DNA of 64,000 nucleotides from Faecalicoccus pleomorphus DSM 20574 (GTDB lineage Bacteria > Bacillota_I > Bacilli_A > Erysipelotrichales > Erysipelotrichaceae), in assembly GCF_000420345.1 (NCBI RefSeq), contig NZ_ATUT01000001.1:124001-188000 (forward strand), given 5' to 3'. Made by a program: the position numbers and the translations under genes. Below, piece by piece: positions 1 to 8,300 of this stretch; positions within the stretch are counted from its first letter, which is position 1, and every line of letters begins with the position of its first letter. A model generated the notes under the pieces. It did no database searches, was not told the DNA's origin, and saw only the letters and a list, made by a program, of their open reading frames with translations.

Positions 1-594
1 CAACTGATATTTATTGATGATACGATCGATTAAATGTTTGATCTTTTCTGCTTCCTGAAAGGCTTTGATGTGTTGATCGGTTTGTGTTCGTGTCGGATTT
101 TTTGAAATATAGACAACCAGCTGTGTATCATCCTTCATGGTAATTCTAAGCCCTACATAAAAAGGTTGTTCCATAAAATTGGCCGCAATCATCCAATCGA
201 CACCGGTAACAACTTGATGTGTAAAAGGGGGTTCTTTTCCACGAAAACGTGCTTTCTCATTCAGAATTTCACATTTTTTAATATTTTTATAGGAATAAGT
301 CCCTTTAGAACCATCAAGTATGATAAATACTTTGTCTTTGGTATCAAAGATGATACTGTCAAATAGAATGCGAGTCGGTTTTTGTTTCAGGGAAAGATCC
401 TTGTGAATCAGATCTTCAAAGGGAACATTGAAAAAGGAAGCATACTTTTCTATCATTTCAAAATTAGGCTGTGATTTTCCATTTTCATGATTGGAAACGG
501 TTTGATGGGTTACAAATAATCGTTTAGCCAATTCTTCTTGAGAAATGTTCATTTTATTTCGCAAGAACTTTAAGTTCGACTGTATATATGTCAT
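1..594 (-). CDS. XRE-family HTH regulator, 3' end outside window
   Basis: The reading frame is open from an ATG at 594 down to base 1 (198 codons) and runs off the window, so the C-terminus is missing. Residues about 5-60 form a Cro/C1-type helix-turn-helix: the stretch NISQEELAKRLFVTHQTVSN followed by HENGKSQP is the typical helix 2-helix 3 signature. The remaining part (roughly 70-198) is basic and beta-rich, and I do not recognise its domain. The start is preceded on the minus strand by an AGAGGTGG ribosome site. Expected role: a DNA-binding transcription regulator that may sense a ligand through its C-terminal part. Its target cannot be told from the sequence. Confidence 0.85.
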   Translation of the reverse strand, partial: MTYIQSNLKFLRNKMNISQEELAKRLFVTHQTVSNHENGKSQPNFEMIEKYASFFNVPFEDLIHKDLSLKQKPTRILFDSIIFDTKDKVFIILDGSKGTYSYKNIKKCEILNEKARFRGKEPPFTHQVVTGVDWMIAANFMEQPFYVGLRITMKDDTQLVVYISKNPTRTQTDQHIKAFQEAEKIKHLIDRIINKYQL

Positions 595-713
595 GATTGC
601 CACCTCTTTTCTAATTTCATAGTAAAGCAGAGATGGGCTTTTGTCATGCAAAGAATGTTTGCAAAGGCAAATTTTTAATGAAACTTAATGAAAATGTATG
701 GAGAAGGTACTTT

Positions 714-1052
714 TTAGGATTTGTTGCGTATTTTATCCTGTAGAATATGACACAGGTGTAGAATTTGATCATACTCTTTTGTAAAGGGATAGACCAGTTC
801 GTGGGATGGATAAAAAACATATTCTGAATGATCTTTATCAATCAGCTTTAATCCAATTTGCAGCTTAGCAGCTTTGACAGGTAAGTATGATTGCAGTGAA
901 ACCATTTTCTTATCTTGGTTTTGATAGATATGGCATATGATCTCTGTATTGATAATCGTATCGAATGAAATACATTTTGATGGTGTTTGAATGTTTCTTT
1001 GATCAAAGTCGATCGCATCCATCATAACTTGTAGTGGTTGATTTTTTGACAT
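714..1052 (-). CDS. Hypothetical protein, 112 aa
   Basis: I do not recognise this protein. The start at 1052 was chosen because GAAAGAAGGA lies 5 bases upstream of the ATG; the longer frame reaching 1283 runs antisense into the kinase gene and has no ribosome site. The product begins MSKNQPLQVMMDAIDFDQRN, has no signal peptide or membrane segment and contains three scattered cysteines. It looks like a small cytoplasmic protein with alternating beta/alpha character. It lies downstream of the ROK kinase but behind that gene's terminator, so it is probably transcribed separately. No function is proposed. Confidence 0.6.
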   Translation of the reverse strand: MSKNQPLQVMMDAIDFDQRNIQTPSKCISFDTIINTEIICHIYQNQDKKMVSLQSYLPVKAAKLQIGLKLIDKDHSEYVFYPSHELVYPFTKEYDQILHLCHILQDKIRNKS

Positions 1053-1130
1053 GATATTCCTTCTTTCTTCAAAAAGTTTATCATTTACATAGCTTATATA
1101 CAATATAAAAACAGTAGGATATACATGTTT

Positions 1131-1157
1131 GAAAAAAGCGCTCTTTACGAACGCTTT
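1131..1157 (-). terminator. Intrinsic terminator of the ROK kinase gene
   Basis: Read on the minus strand, AAAGCG and CGCTTT form a stem around an 11-12 base loop and are followed by a run of T. The stem starts inside the kinase stop codon region. Confidence 0.6.
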
Positions 1158-2055
1158 AGTCTTCCATTTGTGATTTGGCAAGCATTGCCGCACCGACAAG
1201 ACCACTTTCTTCCATAGTGGCATTGGCCAGTGTTGTTTCACGCATACCTGGGAATAAATACTTGCGCATTCTTTCCTGTACATCTTCCAAAAAATCAGAA
1301 CCGGATTTCATAACACCACCTTGAATCAGGATACGTTCCGGATCGCATACAAAGCATACATTTGCCAGTAAAATGGCTAAATCTTCTTTGAATCGTTCTA
1401 CGACAGCTTTGGCATTTTCATCGCTCTTGGCTGCTTCAAAGACTTCTCCGGCATGTGCAAATTCTTTATGGCAGGCTTTATTTGCCTCGCGTACAATGGC
1501 CGGACCGGATACCCAGGACTCGGCAGCTCCTGGATTTAATCCATTGATTGGCTCTCTGGAAGGATCGATGATCGCGTTACCGATTTCACCACCGTGTCCA
1601 TGGAAGCCGGATAAGACTTTTCCATCCAGGATCATGGCTCCGGCAACACCGGTTGAAATGGTTAAATAATATAAATTTTTCTTTCCTTTTCCTTCGCCTA
1701 ATAAAGCTTCGGCAAGACCGGCCACCTTTACATCATTTGCCATAAAGGTAGGCTTGTTAAAATGATTTCGAATATGATCAGCAATTGGATAGCCAACCAG
1801 ATCCGGTAAATTATTGGAAATGATGATCTTTCCGTTAACAGTATCGGTTGGACCGGGAATTCCTAATCCGATACCAAGCGCATCTTTGTAGCCGTCCAAT
1901 GAAGCAATCAAGCTCTCCATTTTTTCCATGATGTGCTCTTTGCCTAACTGGGCTTCTGTCTTATCTTTTTTCACATCTAAGATCTGGCCATCTTCGGATA
2001 CCAAAGCGGCACGAATATTGGTTCCGCCCAGATCCACCGCAATAAAAGTTTTCAT
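1156..2055 (-). CDS. ROK-family sugar kinase (glucokinase-like)
   Basis: This 299-residue protein is an ATP-dependent hexose kinase of the ROK family. Residues 8-15 (DLGGTNIR) are the phosphate-binding loop, NDVKVAGLAEALLGEGKG near 105 holds the catalytic Asp, and HGGEIGN near 150 is the sugar-binding Glu-x-Gly segment. The zinc site normal for bacterial ROK glucokinases is absent: the usual His after Glu-x-Gly is Asn here, and the usual four-Cys loop is replaced by INGLNPGAAESW. The substrate is therefore uncertain. Glucose is the default, but an N-acetylhexosamine released by the GH112 phosphorylase about 11 kb away is possible. It is a single-gene unit with its own terminator. Confidence 0.88.
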   Translation of the reverse strand: MKTFIAVDLGGTNIRAALVSEDGQILDVKKDKTEAQLGKEHIMEKMESLIASLDGYKDALGIGLGIPGPTDTVNGKIIISNNLPDLVGYPIADHIRNHFNKPTFMANDVKVAGLAEALLGEGKGKKNLYYLTISTGVAGAMILDGKVLSGFHGHGGEIGNAIIDPSREPINGLNPGAAESWVSGPAIVREANKACHKEFAHAGEVFEAAKSDENAKAVVERFKEDLAILLANVCFVCDPERILIQGGVMKSGSDFLEDVQERMRKYLFPGMRETTLANATMEESGLVGAAMLAKSQMED

Positions 2056-2139
2056 AGGATTTTTACCTCACATTTCTTACTTTCATTATAAAACAAAATC
2101 AGTTTTAGAAAATATGGAAGAACAATCCTTCTAAAGAAA

Positions 2140-2168
2140 TTGACAAGATGTTCTAAAATTTTTAAAAG
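2140..2168 (+). promoter_or_regulatory. Candidate promoter for the TSUP gene
   Basis: TTGACA at 2140-2145 is followed after 17 bases by TAAAAG at 2163-2168. The -35 box is perfect and the -10 box matches 4 of 6 positions. The first gene downstream starts at 2237. Confidence 0.45.
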
Positions 2169-2184
2169 GGAATAGTGTAGAATA

Positions 2185-2207
2185 ATAGAAGATAGAAGAT
2201 AGAAGAT
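2185..2207 (+). repeat. Short tandem repeat of ATAGAAG in the TSUP leader
   Basis: Three perfect copies of the heptamer ATAGAAG plus a partial fourth lie between the candidate promoter and the ribosome site of the gene at 2237. Confidence 0.7.
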
Positions 2208-2236
2208 GTCAAAACTCTTAAAAAGGAGAGAGATTC

Positions 2237-3022
2237 ATGTATATATTATTTTTTCTGATTAGTTTTTTTGCCTCGATCATTGGTGCTATATGTGGTATTG
2301 GTGGTGGTATTATCATTAAACCGGTCATGGATGCCTTTGGAGTATTGGATGTATCGGTCATCAATTTTCTTTCCGGATGTACCGTTCTTTCGATGACAAC
2401 CTATTCGGTTTGTAAAAGCTTTGTGGCAAAGGATTCTTCTGTTAATATGAAGACCGGAACACCCTTGGCCATTGGTGCTGCGATTGGAGGATTGATTGGA
2501 AAAGAACTCTTTAGTATGGTAGCTTCCTTGTTCGCATCACCCAATACAGCCGGGGCTGTTCAGGCTTTTGTATTGCTTCTGATTACATTAGGCACATTGA
2601 TCTATACAATTCAAAAAGACAAGATCAAGACGTATAAAGTCACCAATCTTCTGGCATGTATTGGTATTGGTTTATTATTAGGTTGTTTTTCTTCCTTCCT
2701 TGGAATAGGTGGAGGACCGATCAATCTGGTTGTTCTATATTTCTTCTTTACGATGAAGACCAAGGAAGCTGCGCAAAATTCGTTATATATTATTTTGTTT
2801 TCGCAGGGTGCCAGCTTGATCAGCAATCTGATCAGTGGCGTCGCCTCCATCGATTTGACCTTGCTTGTGGGTATGATTCTCTGTGGTATTTTAGGGGGAA
2901 TCTTTGGACGAAAGATCAATAAGAAGATTGTGGATTCTACTGTTGATAAACTGTTCATTGGTTTGATGATCGTCATCATCTGCATCAATATCTATAATAT
3001 CTTTCATTACAGTGTAATGTAG
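2237..3022 (+). CDS. TSUP (TauE/SafE) family membrane permease
   Basis: This 261-residue integral membrane protein has about eight hydrophobic segments. The two halves each carry a related glycine-rich motif (IGAICGIGGGIIIKP near residue 16 and FLGIGGGPINL near 155), which is the internal duplication typical of the TSUP/TauE family. Members export or import sulfite, sulfonates or other small organic anions at the cytoplasmic membrane; the actual substrate cannot be read from sequence. AAAAAGGAGAGAG supports the ATG at 2237. It lies within 3 kb of a sulfatase gene, so export of sulfite or sulfate is conceivable, but no co-transcription is visible. Confidence 0.85.
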   Translation: MYILFFLISFFASIIGAICGIGGGIIIKPVMDAFGVLDVSVINFLSGCTVLSMTTYSVCKSFVAKDSSVNMKTGTPLAIGAAIGGLIGKELFSMVASLFASPNTAGAVQAFVLLLITLGTLIYTIQKDKIKTYKVTNLLACIGIGLLLGCFSSFLGIGGGPINLVVLYFFFTMKTKEAAQNSLYIILFSQGASLISNLISGVASIDLTLLVGMILCGILGGIFGRKINKKIVDSTVDKLFIGLMIVIICINIYNIFHYSVM

Positions 3023-3067
3023 AAAGATTTGGTATGACAACTTATTACACGATACTCAAAAAAACAG

Positions 3068-3721
3068 ATGGAATCTTATGCGGATCCTTTAAAGGCAAAA
3101 AAGATGGCTGCTTATATGAAGAATCAGTTTTTGTTTTATGGTATCCCTTCACCAAAACGAAAAGCATTGTATAAAGATTTTTTGAAAGAGGAAAAGACAA
3201 AGAAGATAGTAGATTGGGCATTGTTGAATCAGTGCTTTGAAGATGAACACCGAGAATTTCAATATTTTGTCTGTGATTATTTGGTAGCGTTAGCTTTTTA
3301 TATTCCTTTTGAAGAGCTAGATCGAATCAAAGCTTATATTAAAAAAGGGAACTGGTGGGATACAACAGATGCCTTAGATCAAGTCATTGGAAAAATCGGT
3401 CTTAGAGATACAAGAATCAAGCAAGAGATGATTTTATGGTCAAGATCCGATGAACCTTGGATAAAAAGAGCTGCGATCGATCATCAACTGTTATATAAAG
3501 AGAAAACCGATACTCAGCTTTTAGAGGCGATTCTTTTAAACTGTTTAGGATCGAATGAATTTTTTATCAATAAAGCGATAGGATGGGCACTGCGACAATA
3601 TTCCAAAACCAATCCTAGATGGGTAGAATCTTTTATCAAACAACATCATACAGCTTTAAGTTCATTAACCATCAAAGAGGCAAGTAAATATCTGACAAAG
3701 AAAAAGACGTGTGAACAATAA
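3068..3721 (+). CDS. AlkD-like DNA alkylation repair glycosylase
   Basis: The product (217 residues from 3068) matches the AlkD family of HEAT-repeat DNA glycosylases, which remove alkylated bases without base flipping. Family-typical stretches are ADPLKAKKMAAYMKNQF near the start, HREFQYFVCDYL near 60 and NWWDTTDALDQVIGKIG near 100. The ATG at 3068 has no ribosome site and the family usually has an extra 10-20 residues. A better start is the ATG at 3034, which reads MTTYYTILKK and enters this frame if the run of seven A at 3058-3064 were six. The gene is therefore either frameshifted in its 5' end, a sequencing error, or read through slippage. It ends in a bidirectional terminator. Confidence 0.85.
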   Translation: MESYADPLKAKKMAAYMKNQFLFYGIPSPKRKALYKDFLKEEKTKKIVDWALLNQCFEDEHREFQYFVCDYLVALAFYIPFEELDRIKAYIKKGNWWDTTDALDQVIGKIGLRDTRIKQEMILWSRSDEPWIKRAAIDHQLLYKEKTDTQLLEAILLNCLGSNEFFINKAIGWALRQYSKTNPRWVESFIKQHHTALSSLTIKEASKYLTKKKTCEQ

Positions 3722-3741
3722 ATTTCACACGCCATTTTTTT
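3708..3741. terminator. Bidirectional terminator between alkD-like gene and thiolase 1
   Basis: CGTGTGAA (3708-3715) pairs with TTCACACG (3724-3731). Seven T follow on the plus side and the mirrored T-rich run (from AAAAAG at 3701-3706) follows on the minus side, so the same hairpin serves both convergent genes. Confidence 0.8.
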
Positions 3742-3756
3742 ATAGTCCGTTTGAGA

Positions 3757-4941
3757 TTAGTCGCGTTCAACGATTGTGGCACATCCCATACCGCCACCGA
3801 TACATAATGTCGCAAGACCTTTTTTCGCATTCTGTTTCTGCATTTCGTATAACAGAGTTACTAAGATACGACATCCACTGGCACCTACAGGGTGACCTAA
3901 TGCGATAGCTCCACCGTTAACGTTAACTTTGCTCATGTCAAAGTTCAGGTCTTTGGCAACGGCTACAGACTGTGCCGCAAAGGCTTCGTTGGCTTCGATC
4001 AGATCCATATCATCAACGCTTAATCCGGTACGTTCCATTACTTTCTTTGTAGCAGCCACTGGACCGATACCCATGATCTTTGGATCTACACCGGCTAATG
4101 CACCATCTACCCATGTAGCCATTGGGGTAACACCTAATTCTTTTGCCTTTTCTTCGCTCATTACAACGATAGCCGCAGCACCATCATTGATTCCGGAAGC
4201 ATTTCCGGCTGTTACCAATCCACCGTCTTTTCCTGAGCAGCAACGTAATTTAGCCAAGGTTTCAACAGTAGTACCGGCACGAGGTCCTTCGTCTTTCTTG
4301 AATTCTACGATTTCTTTTTTCACTTTTACCGGAACCGGTACGATTTCATCATCAAATTTACCTTCAGCCTGTGCTTTTTCACATTTCTGCTGAGAATTAG
4401 CGGCAAATTCATCCAATTCCTCACGAGTTAATCCCCATTGATCACAAATGTTTTCGGCAGTGATCATCATATGATAATGATTAAATGCATCTGTCAAGGC
4501 ATCGTTTACCATAGTATCAACTAATACACCGTTGTTCATACGATATCCAAAACGTGCTTTATTCAGGGCGAATGGTGCCATGGACATGTTTTCCATTCCA
4601 CCGGCAACCACGATATCAGCCTGTCCGGCTTTGATCATAGCAGCTGCCTGGTTTACACTGTTCAATCCAGAACCACATACTACGTTTAATGTAACAGCTG
4701 GTACTTCAATAGGAAGTCCGGCTTTGATGGATGCCTGACGAGCAACGTTCTGTCCTAAACCAGCCTGGATAACGCATCCCATTAAAACTTCATCCACTTG
4801 TTCAGGTTTAACACCAGCACGATTTAAAGCTTCTTTGATAACGATAGCTCCTAAATCAGCAGCAGGTGTATTGCTCAGAGCGCCACCCATTTTACCGATT
4901 GCGGTACGACATGCACCGGCTAATACGATTTTCTTTGACAT
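3757..4941 (-). CDS. thlA: Acetyl-CoA C-acetyltransferase (thiolase 1)
   Basis: This 394-residue biosynthetic-type thiolase condenses two acetyl-CoA to acetoacetyl-CoA, the first step of butyrate synthesis. Cys89 in [10 protein letters not shown] is the acyl-carrying nucleophile. The C-terminal half has [21 protein letters not shown] (catalytic His) and CIGGGMG (second Cys). Length is normal for the family. It is a single-gene unit 14 kb from the butyrate operon, but its promoter carries the same operator-like layout as the butyrate promoters. A second thiolase lies at 17321-18526, so one copy could serve a different chain length or growth condition. The symbol is by family; specificity is inferred. 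Confidence 0.95.
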   Translation of the reverse strand: MSKKIVLAGACRTAIGKMGGALSNTPAADLGAIVIKEALNRAGVKPEQVDEVLMGCVIQAGLGQNVARQASIKAGLPIEVPAVTLNVVCGSGLNSVNQAAAMIKAGQADIVVAGGMENMSMAPFALNKARFGYRMNNGVLVDTMVNDALTDAFNHYHMMITAENICDQWGLTREELDEFAANSQQKCEKAQAEGKFDDEIVPVPVKVKKEIVEFKKDEGPRAGTTVETLAKLRCCSGKDGGLVTAGNASGINDGAAAIVVMSEEKAKELGVTPMATWVDGALAGVDPKIMGIGPVAATKKVMERTGLSVDDMDLIEANEAFAAQSVAVAKDLNFDMSKVNVNGGAIALGHPVGASGCRILVTLLYEMQKQNAKKGLATLCIGGGMGCATIVERD

Positions 4942-4986
4942 TTTAATTCCTCCATTGTTTCAGATATTTACTATCTTACCAAGGAA

Positions 4987-5015
4987 ACTGTATCACAGCT
5001 TTCTTTTAAAATCAA
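4987..5015 (-). promoter_or_regulatory. Promoter of thiolase 1
   Basis: On the minus strand TTGATT (5015-5010) is followed after exactly 17 bases by TACAGT (4992-4987). The transcript would start near 4980 and the ribosome site GGAGG lies just before the ATG at 4941. Confidence 0.65.
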
Positions 5016-5020
5016 TGAAC

Positions 5021-5038
5021 AAATTAATTTTTTCACAA
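5021..5038 (-). promoter_or_regulatory. Rex-like operator half site upstream of thiolase 1
   Basis: The minus strand reads TTGTGAAAAAATTAATTT. Against the Rex consensus TTGTTAANNNNTTAACAA, 10 of 14 fixed positions match; the distal half is good and the proximal half weak. It ends 5 bases before the -35 box, the same spacing as in the two butyrate promoters at 18.6 kb. Confidence 0.5.
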
Positions 5039-5211
5039 GTTAAAATCCATGCTTTTCTAACAAATATAGAAAGGCTATCCATCTTGAATAAAAAAGATTT
5101 TTATATGCGAAGAAAATCGAAAAATCGAATTTATAAGCATAGTTAAATTGGAAGTTCTAAGGTTATAGCCTGTTTATAATTGATCGGTTTCAAAAGGAGG
5201 TTTAAAGTCTA

Positions 5212-5242
5212 TAAAAAAAGACAAGCGCGATTGACTTGTCTT
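5212..5242 (-). terminator. Intrinsic terminator of the sulfatase gene
   Basis: On the minus strand AAGACAAG and CTTGTCTT form an 8-bp stem around a 9-base loop immediately after the stop codon at 5243-5245, followed by seven T. The rest of 4942-5242 holds the thiolase 1 promoter region and an isolated AAAAGGAGG at 5193-5201 that precedes no reading frame. Confidence 0.85.
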
Positions 5243-6694
5243 CTATTTACGATGAGGAATCATGTTGAGTGGTGTTTTCTTTATGAAAAGCTGTGTTCCA
5301 TCACTGTAGCCCTCCGGACGATCTTTTAATTCTTTGATCAGATGGTTTCTTAATGTTGTGATGATATCCTTGTAAGCAGGATCATTTATCGCATCGTGTG
5401 ATTCAAACGGATCGTTTTCTAAATCAAAGAATTGTTCGATACCAGTCTGTGAATACCATATATATTTATACTGTTTAGTGACAATATAATGATTCGATAG
5501 ATCAGAATGAAAACTATGCTCACCATGAAGATAGTCTCTAGGCGAAGCTTTTGTACCTTCCAATACGGGCTTGAGTGAAATTCCATCTACAGTATCTGGG
5601 ATCGATAGATGGCATAGATCTAATAAGGTCGGCATGACATCGCGCAGTTCTACGACATCCTTGATTCGTTGTGACTGTATAGAGGCGACATTCTTTCCTA
5701 CACGCATCAAAAATGGAATATGAACACTGCCCTGGTATGGAAAGACCTTTCGCCATAAACCATGATCAAATAACATTTCACCATGATCACTGACAAAGCA
5801 TACGATCGTATCTTCTAAGATGCCATCTTCCTGTAAAGCCAATAGGATCCTTCCAATCTGATGATCAACATGGGTGATGGAGCCATAGTAGCCAGCCATC
5901 GCATCATGTTGTAGATTAGGATCATCGGTTCCATAGATTGAGTCATATTGAAACTTATGTGTTTTAGTACGTTCTTTGTCATCCCAATCGCCTTGTGCCG
6001 GTTTTCTTAGATCTTTATCTTTATACATGTCAAAATAGGACTGTGGTGGATCTAAGGGTTGATGAGGGCGCACAAACGAAGACATCAAAAAGAAAGGCTT
6101 GGTTCGATCTCTTGTCTGAATAAAGCGAATACTTTGATCGGCAACCCAGTTTGTCGGATGCAGCCGTTCTTCATAGATCCATGGATGAGTCACCCAGGAA
6201 TTGCACTCCGGTCCACTGGATGTGACATCGCTGAAGCGATTTGTCTGGTTTTGCAGATCGAAAAGATAATCATCATGAACGCTTTGATGCATCCAGTAGG
6301 GTGCTTTATTATCTCTGTAACATGCCAAATAACCATCATGAAGCTTTAAGCTTTGAAAACCACAGGATAGGCGTGGGGGATGAACATGCATCTTTCCAAT
6401 GCACTGGGTCTGATAATTGGCGTTGGAAAATTCTTCAGCCATATAGTGCGTATAATCCCAATCGACATTATCCTGATAGCCGACACGTCCATGGCCTTCC
6501 TGACTTCGTCCGGTTAAAAGAGCTGCACGGGCGGGAATACAACTGGGTGTTGCACTGTATGCATTTTCAAAGACCACACCCTGATGTCCAATAGAATCTA
6601 GAAAAGGTGTCTTAACATTGGGGTGATCTTGTATGGAAAGGCAGTCACCGCGAAACTGATCACACATCAATAAGAGTATATTAGGTTGACGCAT
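5243..6694 (-). CDS. Cys-type sulfatase, probably cytoplasmic
   Basis: This 483-residue type I sulfatase hydrolyses sulfate esters. C52-I-P-A-R56 is the C-x-P-x-R signature, so Cys52 must be oxidised to formylglycine; the maturase at 15064 can do this. Metal ligands are visible in MCDQFRGDC near residue 11 and SDHGEMLFDHG near 300; GKMHVHP near 100 is the active-site Lys/His segment. AAAGGAG lies 7 bases upstream of the ATG at 6694. An in-frame extension to 6772 has no ribosome site. From 6694 the protein begins directly with the catalytic fold and has no signal peptide, so it should stay in the cytoplasm. It diverges from the sugar importer operon and probably shares its control region. Substrate inferred: sulfated mucin-type disaccharides. 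Confidence 0.92.
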   Translation of the reverse strand: MRQPNILLLMCDQFRGDCLSIQDHPNVKTPFLDSIGHQGVVFENAYSATPSCIPARAALLTGRSQEGHGRVGYQDNVDWDYTHYMAEEFSNANYQTQCIGKMHVHPPRLSCGFQSLKLHDGYLACYRDNKAPYWMHQSVHDDYLFDLQNQTNRFSDVTSSGPECNSWVTHPWIYEERLHPTNWVADQSIRFIQTRDRTKPFFLMSSFVRPHQPLDPPQSYFDMYKDKDLRKPAQGDWDDKERTKTHKFQYDSIYGTDDPNLQHDAMAGYYGSITHVDHQIGRILLALQEDGILEDTIVCFVSDHGEMLFDHGLWRKVFPYQGSVHIPFLMRVGKNVASIQSQRIKDVVELRDVMPTLLDLCHLSIPDTVDGISLKPVLEGTKASPRDYLHGEHSFHSDLSNHYIVTKQYKYIWYSQTGIEQFFDLENDPFESHDAINDPAYKDIITTLRNHLIKELKDRPEGYSDGTQLFIKKTPLNMIPHRK

Positions 6695-6811
6695 AAAAAA
6701 TCTCCTTTTTACTAAAAGAAGTGTAGCACAGAAAGATGTGAAAATTTCGAAATTTTGAGGTGTATTTATCAAAAAGCAATATTTCTAAAATTCAAAACAA
6801 GAATCGCATAG

Positions 6812-6825
6812 AAAAAGCGCTTACA
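6812..6825 (+). promoter_or_regulatory. Candidate cre (CcpA) site between sulfatase and importer operon
   Basis: AAAAAGCGCTTACA matches 12 of 14 positions of TGAAAGCGCTTACA, a common form of the catabolite responsive element. It lies 50 bases upstream of the lipoprotein start codon. No convincing -35/-10 pair was found nearby. Confidence 0.45.
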
Positions 6826-6874
6826 TTTTTGTACACTTTAAGTAGTTAAAAGCTATGTTCAAAGGAGGATTATA

Positions 6875-8224
6875 ATGAACAAATTAATGAGAGCCGGAGC
6901 TTTGGCTCTGGCAATGGCTACAATGGTTACTGGATGTAGCTCAGGAAGCACGGATTCGGGCGAAAAAGAAGTGCCAACAAATGATGACGGACAACGAATT
7001 TTGGCTTTCGATGCTTTTGAAGGTGGTAACGGTACAGAATTCTTGGAAGAAGCTGCCGCAGCATTTGAAGAAGCCAATCCGGAAGTTGACGTACAGATCC
7101 GATTCAGTAAAGAAATCGATCAGGAAATGCAGAAAGACAATGCATCTGGAAAATATGCTGACTTGGTTTACTACAACCTGGGACAGGCTTCCAATTATAC
7201 AGAATCAATGCTGAATAATGGTAACGTTTTGGATATCAGCGATGTTATGGAAGAGGTTGCTGATGAAATCGATACTTCTATCACAGAACCTACTTCTGAT
7301 TATTTCGGTGATGGAAAAGCATATCTGGCTCCAATCATGTACACACCTGCTGGATTATACTACAACAAAGCTGAATTATCAGAAGATCAGCTTCCTAAGA
7401 CTTGGGATGAAATGTGGGCTTTAGGTGATCAGGTACATAGTGAAAACCCTGACAAATACTTATTCACATACCCAATCAAAGGATACTTTGACAACACTGT
7501 GTTAGGTATGCTGTATCAGGCTGGTGGAGAAGAATACTTCCAGAATGCTTTGAAATATGGTGAAGGAACTTGGGATTCTGATGAAGGTAAGAAAGTTCTG
7601 GAAACTATAGCTACATTGGTAGGACCTAACTATTTAGAAAAAGATACAGTTGCCAATGCCAACGTTGACGGTGGTTTCACAAAGAACCAGCAGTCTATGA
7701 TCGATGGTAAAGCCTTATTTATGCCTAATGGTTCCTGGATCATCGGTGAAATGGCTGAAACTACACCGGAAGGCTTCTCTTGGGGTGTAATGCCGCTGCC
7801 TGCTTTTGAAGAAGGTGGAGAACGCGTTGTTACAACAATGACTGAACAAGTATGGATCCCTGCTGAAGCTGCTAACGTAGATGATGCAAAAGAATTCATC
7901 AAATTCTTGTATTCTGAAGATGCAGCTAAGATCTTTGCTTCTCACAACATTGTTTCACCAAGAAAAGATTCTGCTAGTTTGTTAGCTGACGAACAGTTAA
8001 AAGGTCTGTTTGATGTTTACAATCAGGAAGGCGTAAAAGCTGTTTCCGGTACATATGCTGCATACGATGCTACCGCTGTACCAGATGTTGATTTCAAGGG
8101 TACTATGTATGGACCAATCGAAGAAATCGCCAGCGGTAAAGAAGGTGTATCTGTTGATACATGGCAAGAATCACTGACTGAGCTTTGGACAACATTACGT
8201 GAACATCCATTAGCAAAAGAATAA
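6875..8224 (+). CDS. ABC sugar importer, solute-binding lipoprotein
   Basis: This 449-residue protein is a family 1 carbohydrate-binding component. Its signal peptide ends in the lipobox VTGC with Cys21 as the lipidated residue, so it is anchored outside the membrane. The mature part has the two-lobed layout of these proteins, including LYYNKAELSEDQLPKTWDEM near 165, NGSWIIGEMAETTPEGFSWG near 290 and the late EFIKFLYSEDAAKIF. An AAAGGAGG site supports the start. It heads an operon with two permeases, an ATPase, GalT and a GH112 phosphorylase, so the expected ligand is galacto-N-biose or lacto-N-biose. A stable hairpin follows the gene. Confidence 0.95.
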   Translation: MNKLMRAGALALAMATMVTGCSSGSTDSGEKEVPTNDDGQRILAFDAFEGGNGTEFLEEAAAAFEEANPEVDVQIRFSKEIDQEMQKDNASGKYADLVYYNLGQASNYTESMLNNGNVLDISDVMEEVADEIDTSITEPTSDYFGDGKAYLAPIMYTPAGLYYNKAELSEDQLPKTWDEMWALGDQVHSENPDKYLFTYPIKGYFDNTVLGMLYQAGGEEYFQNALKYGEGTWDSDEGKKVLETIATLVGPNYLEKDTVANANVDGGFTKNQQSMIDGKALFMPNGSWIIGEMAETTPEGFSWGVMPLPAFEEGGERVVTTMTEQVWIPAEAANVDDAKEFIKFLYSEDAAKIFASHNIVSPRKDSASLLADEQLKGLFDVYNQEGVKAVSGTYAAYDATAVPDVDFKGTMYGPIEEIASGKEGVSVDTWQESLTELWTTLREHPLAKE

Positions 8225-8245
8225 GAAACACAGTGATATTTATAA

Positions 8246-8269
8246 AAAGCGGTGATTCTTCACCGCTTT
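8246..8269 (+). other. Intra-operon hairpin after the binding-protein gene
   Basis: AAAGCGGTGA and TCACCGCTTT form a perfect 10-bp stem with a 4-base loop (TTCT). The following sequence CTTACTAC lacks a T run, so it is unlikely to terminate; it fits a 3' mRNA stabiliser that lets the binding protein be made in excess over the permeases. Confidence 0.75.
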
Positions 8270-8300
8270 CTTACTACTTAAAAGAGAGAGGTTGGACATT

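Noticed and set aside
644-841. 65-residue minus-strand frame ending at 644
   Set aside because: It overlaps the 112-residue frame out of phase, lacks a ribosome site and reads like the shadow of that gene and AT-rich intergenic DNA.
5190-5215. Ribosome site AAAAGGAGG suggesting a small gene
   Set aside because: No start codon with a meaningful reading frame follows; the sequence runs straight into the sulfatase terminator.
6695-6772. 26-residue N-terminal extension of the sulfatase containing a hydrophobic stretch (CATLLLV)
   Set aside because: The extension has no ribosome site and is too short and irregular for a signal peptide, whereas AAAGGAG lies at the right distance from the ATG at 6694.
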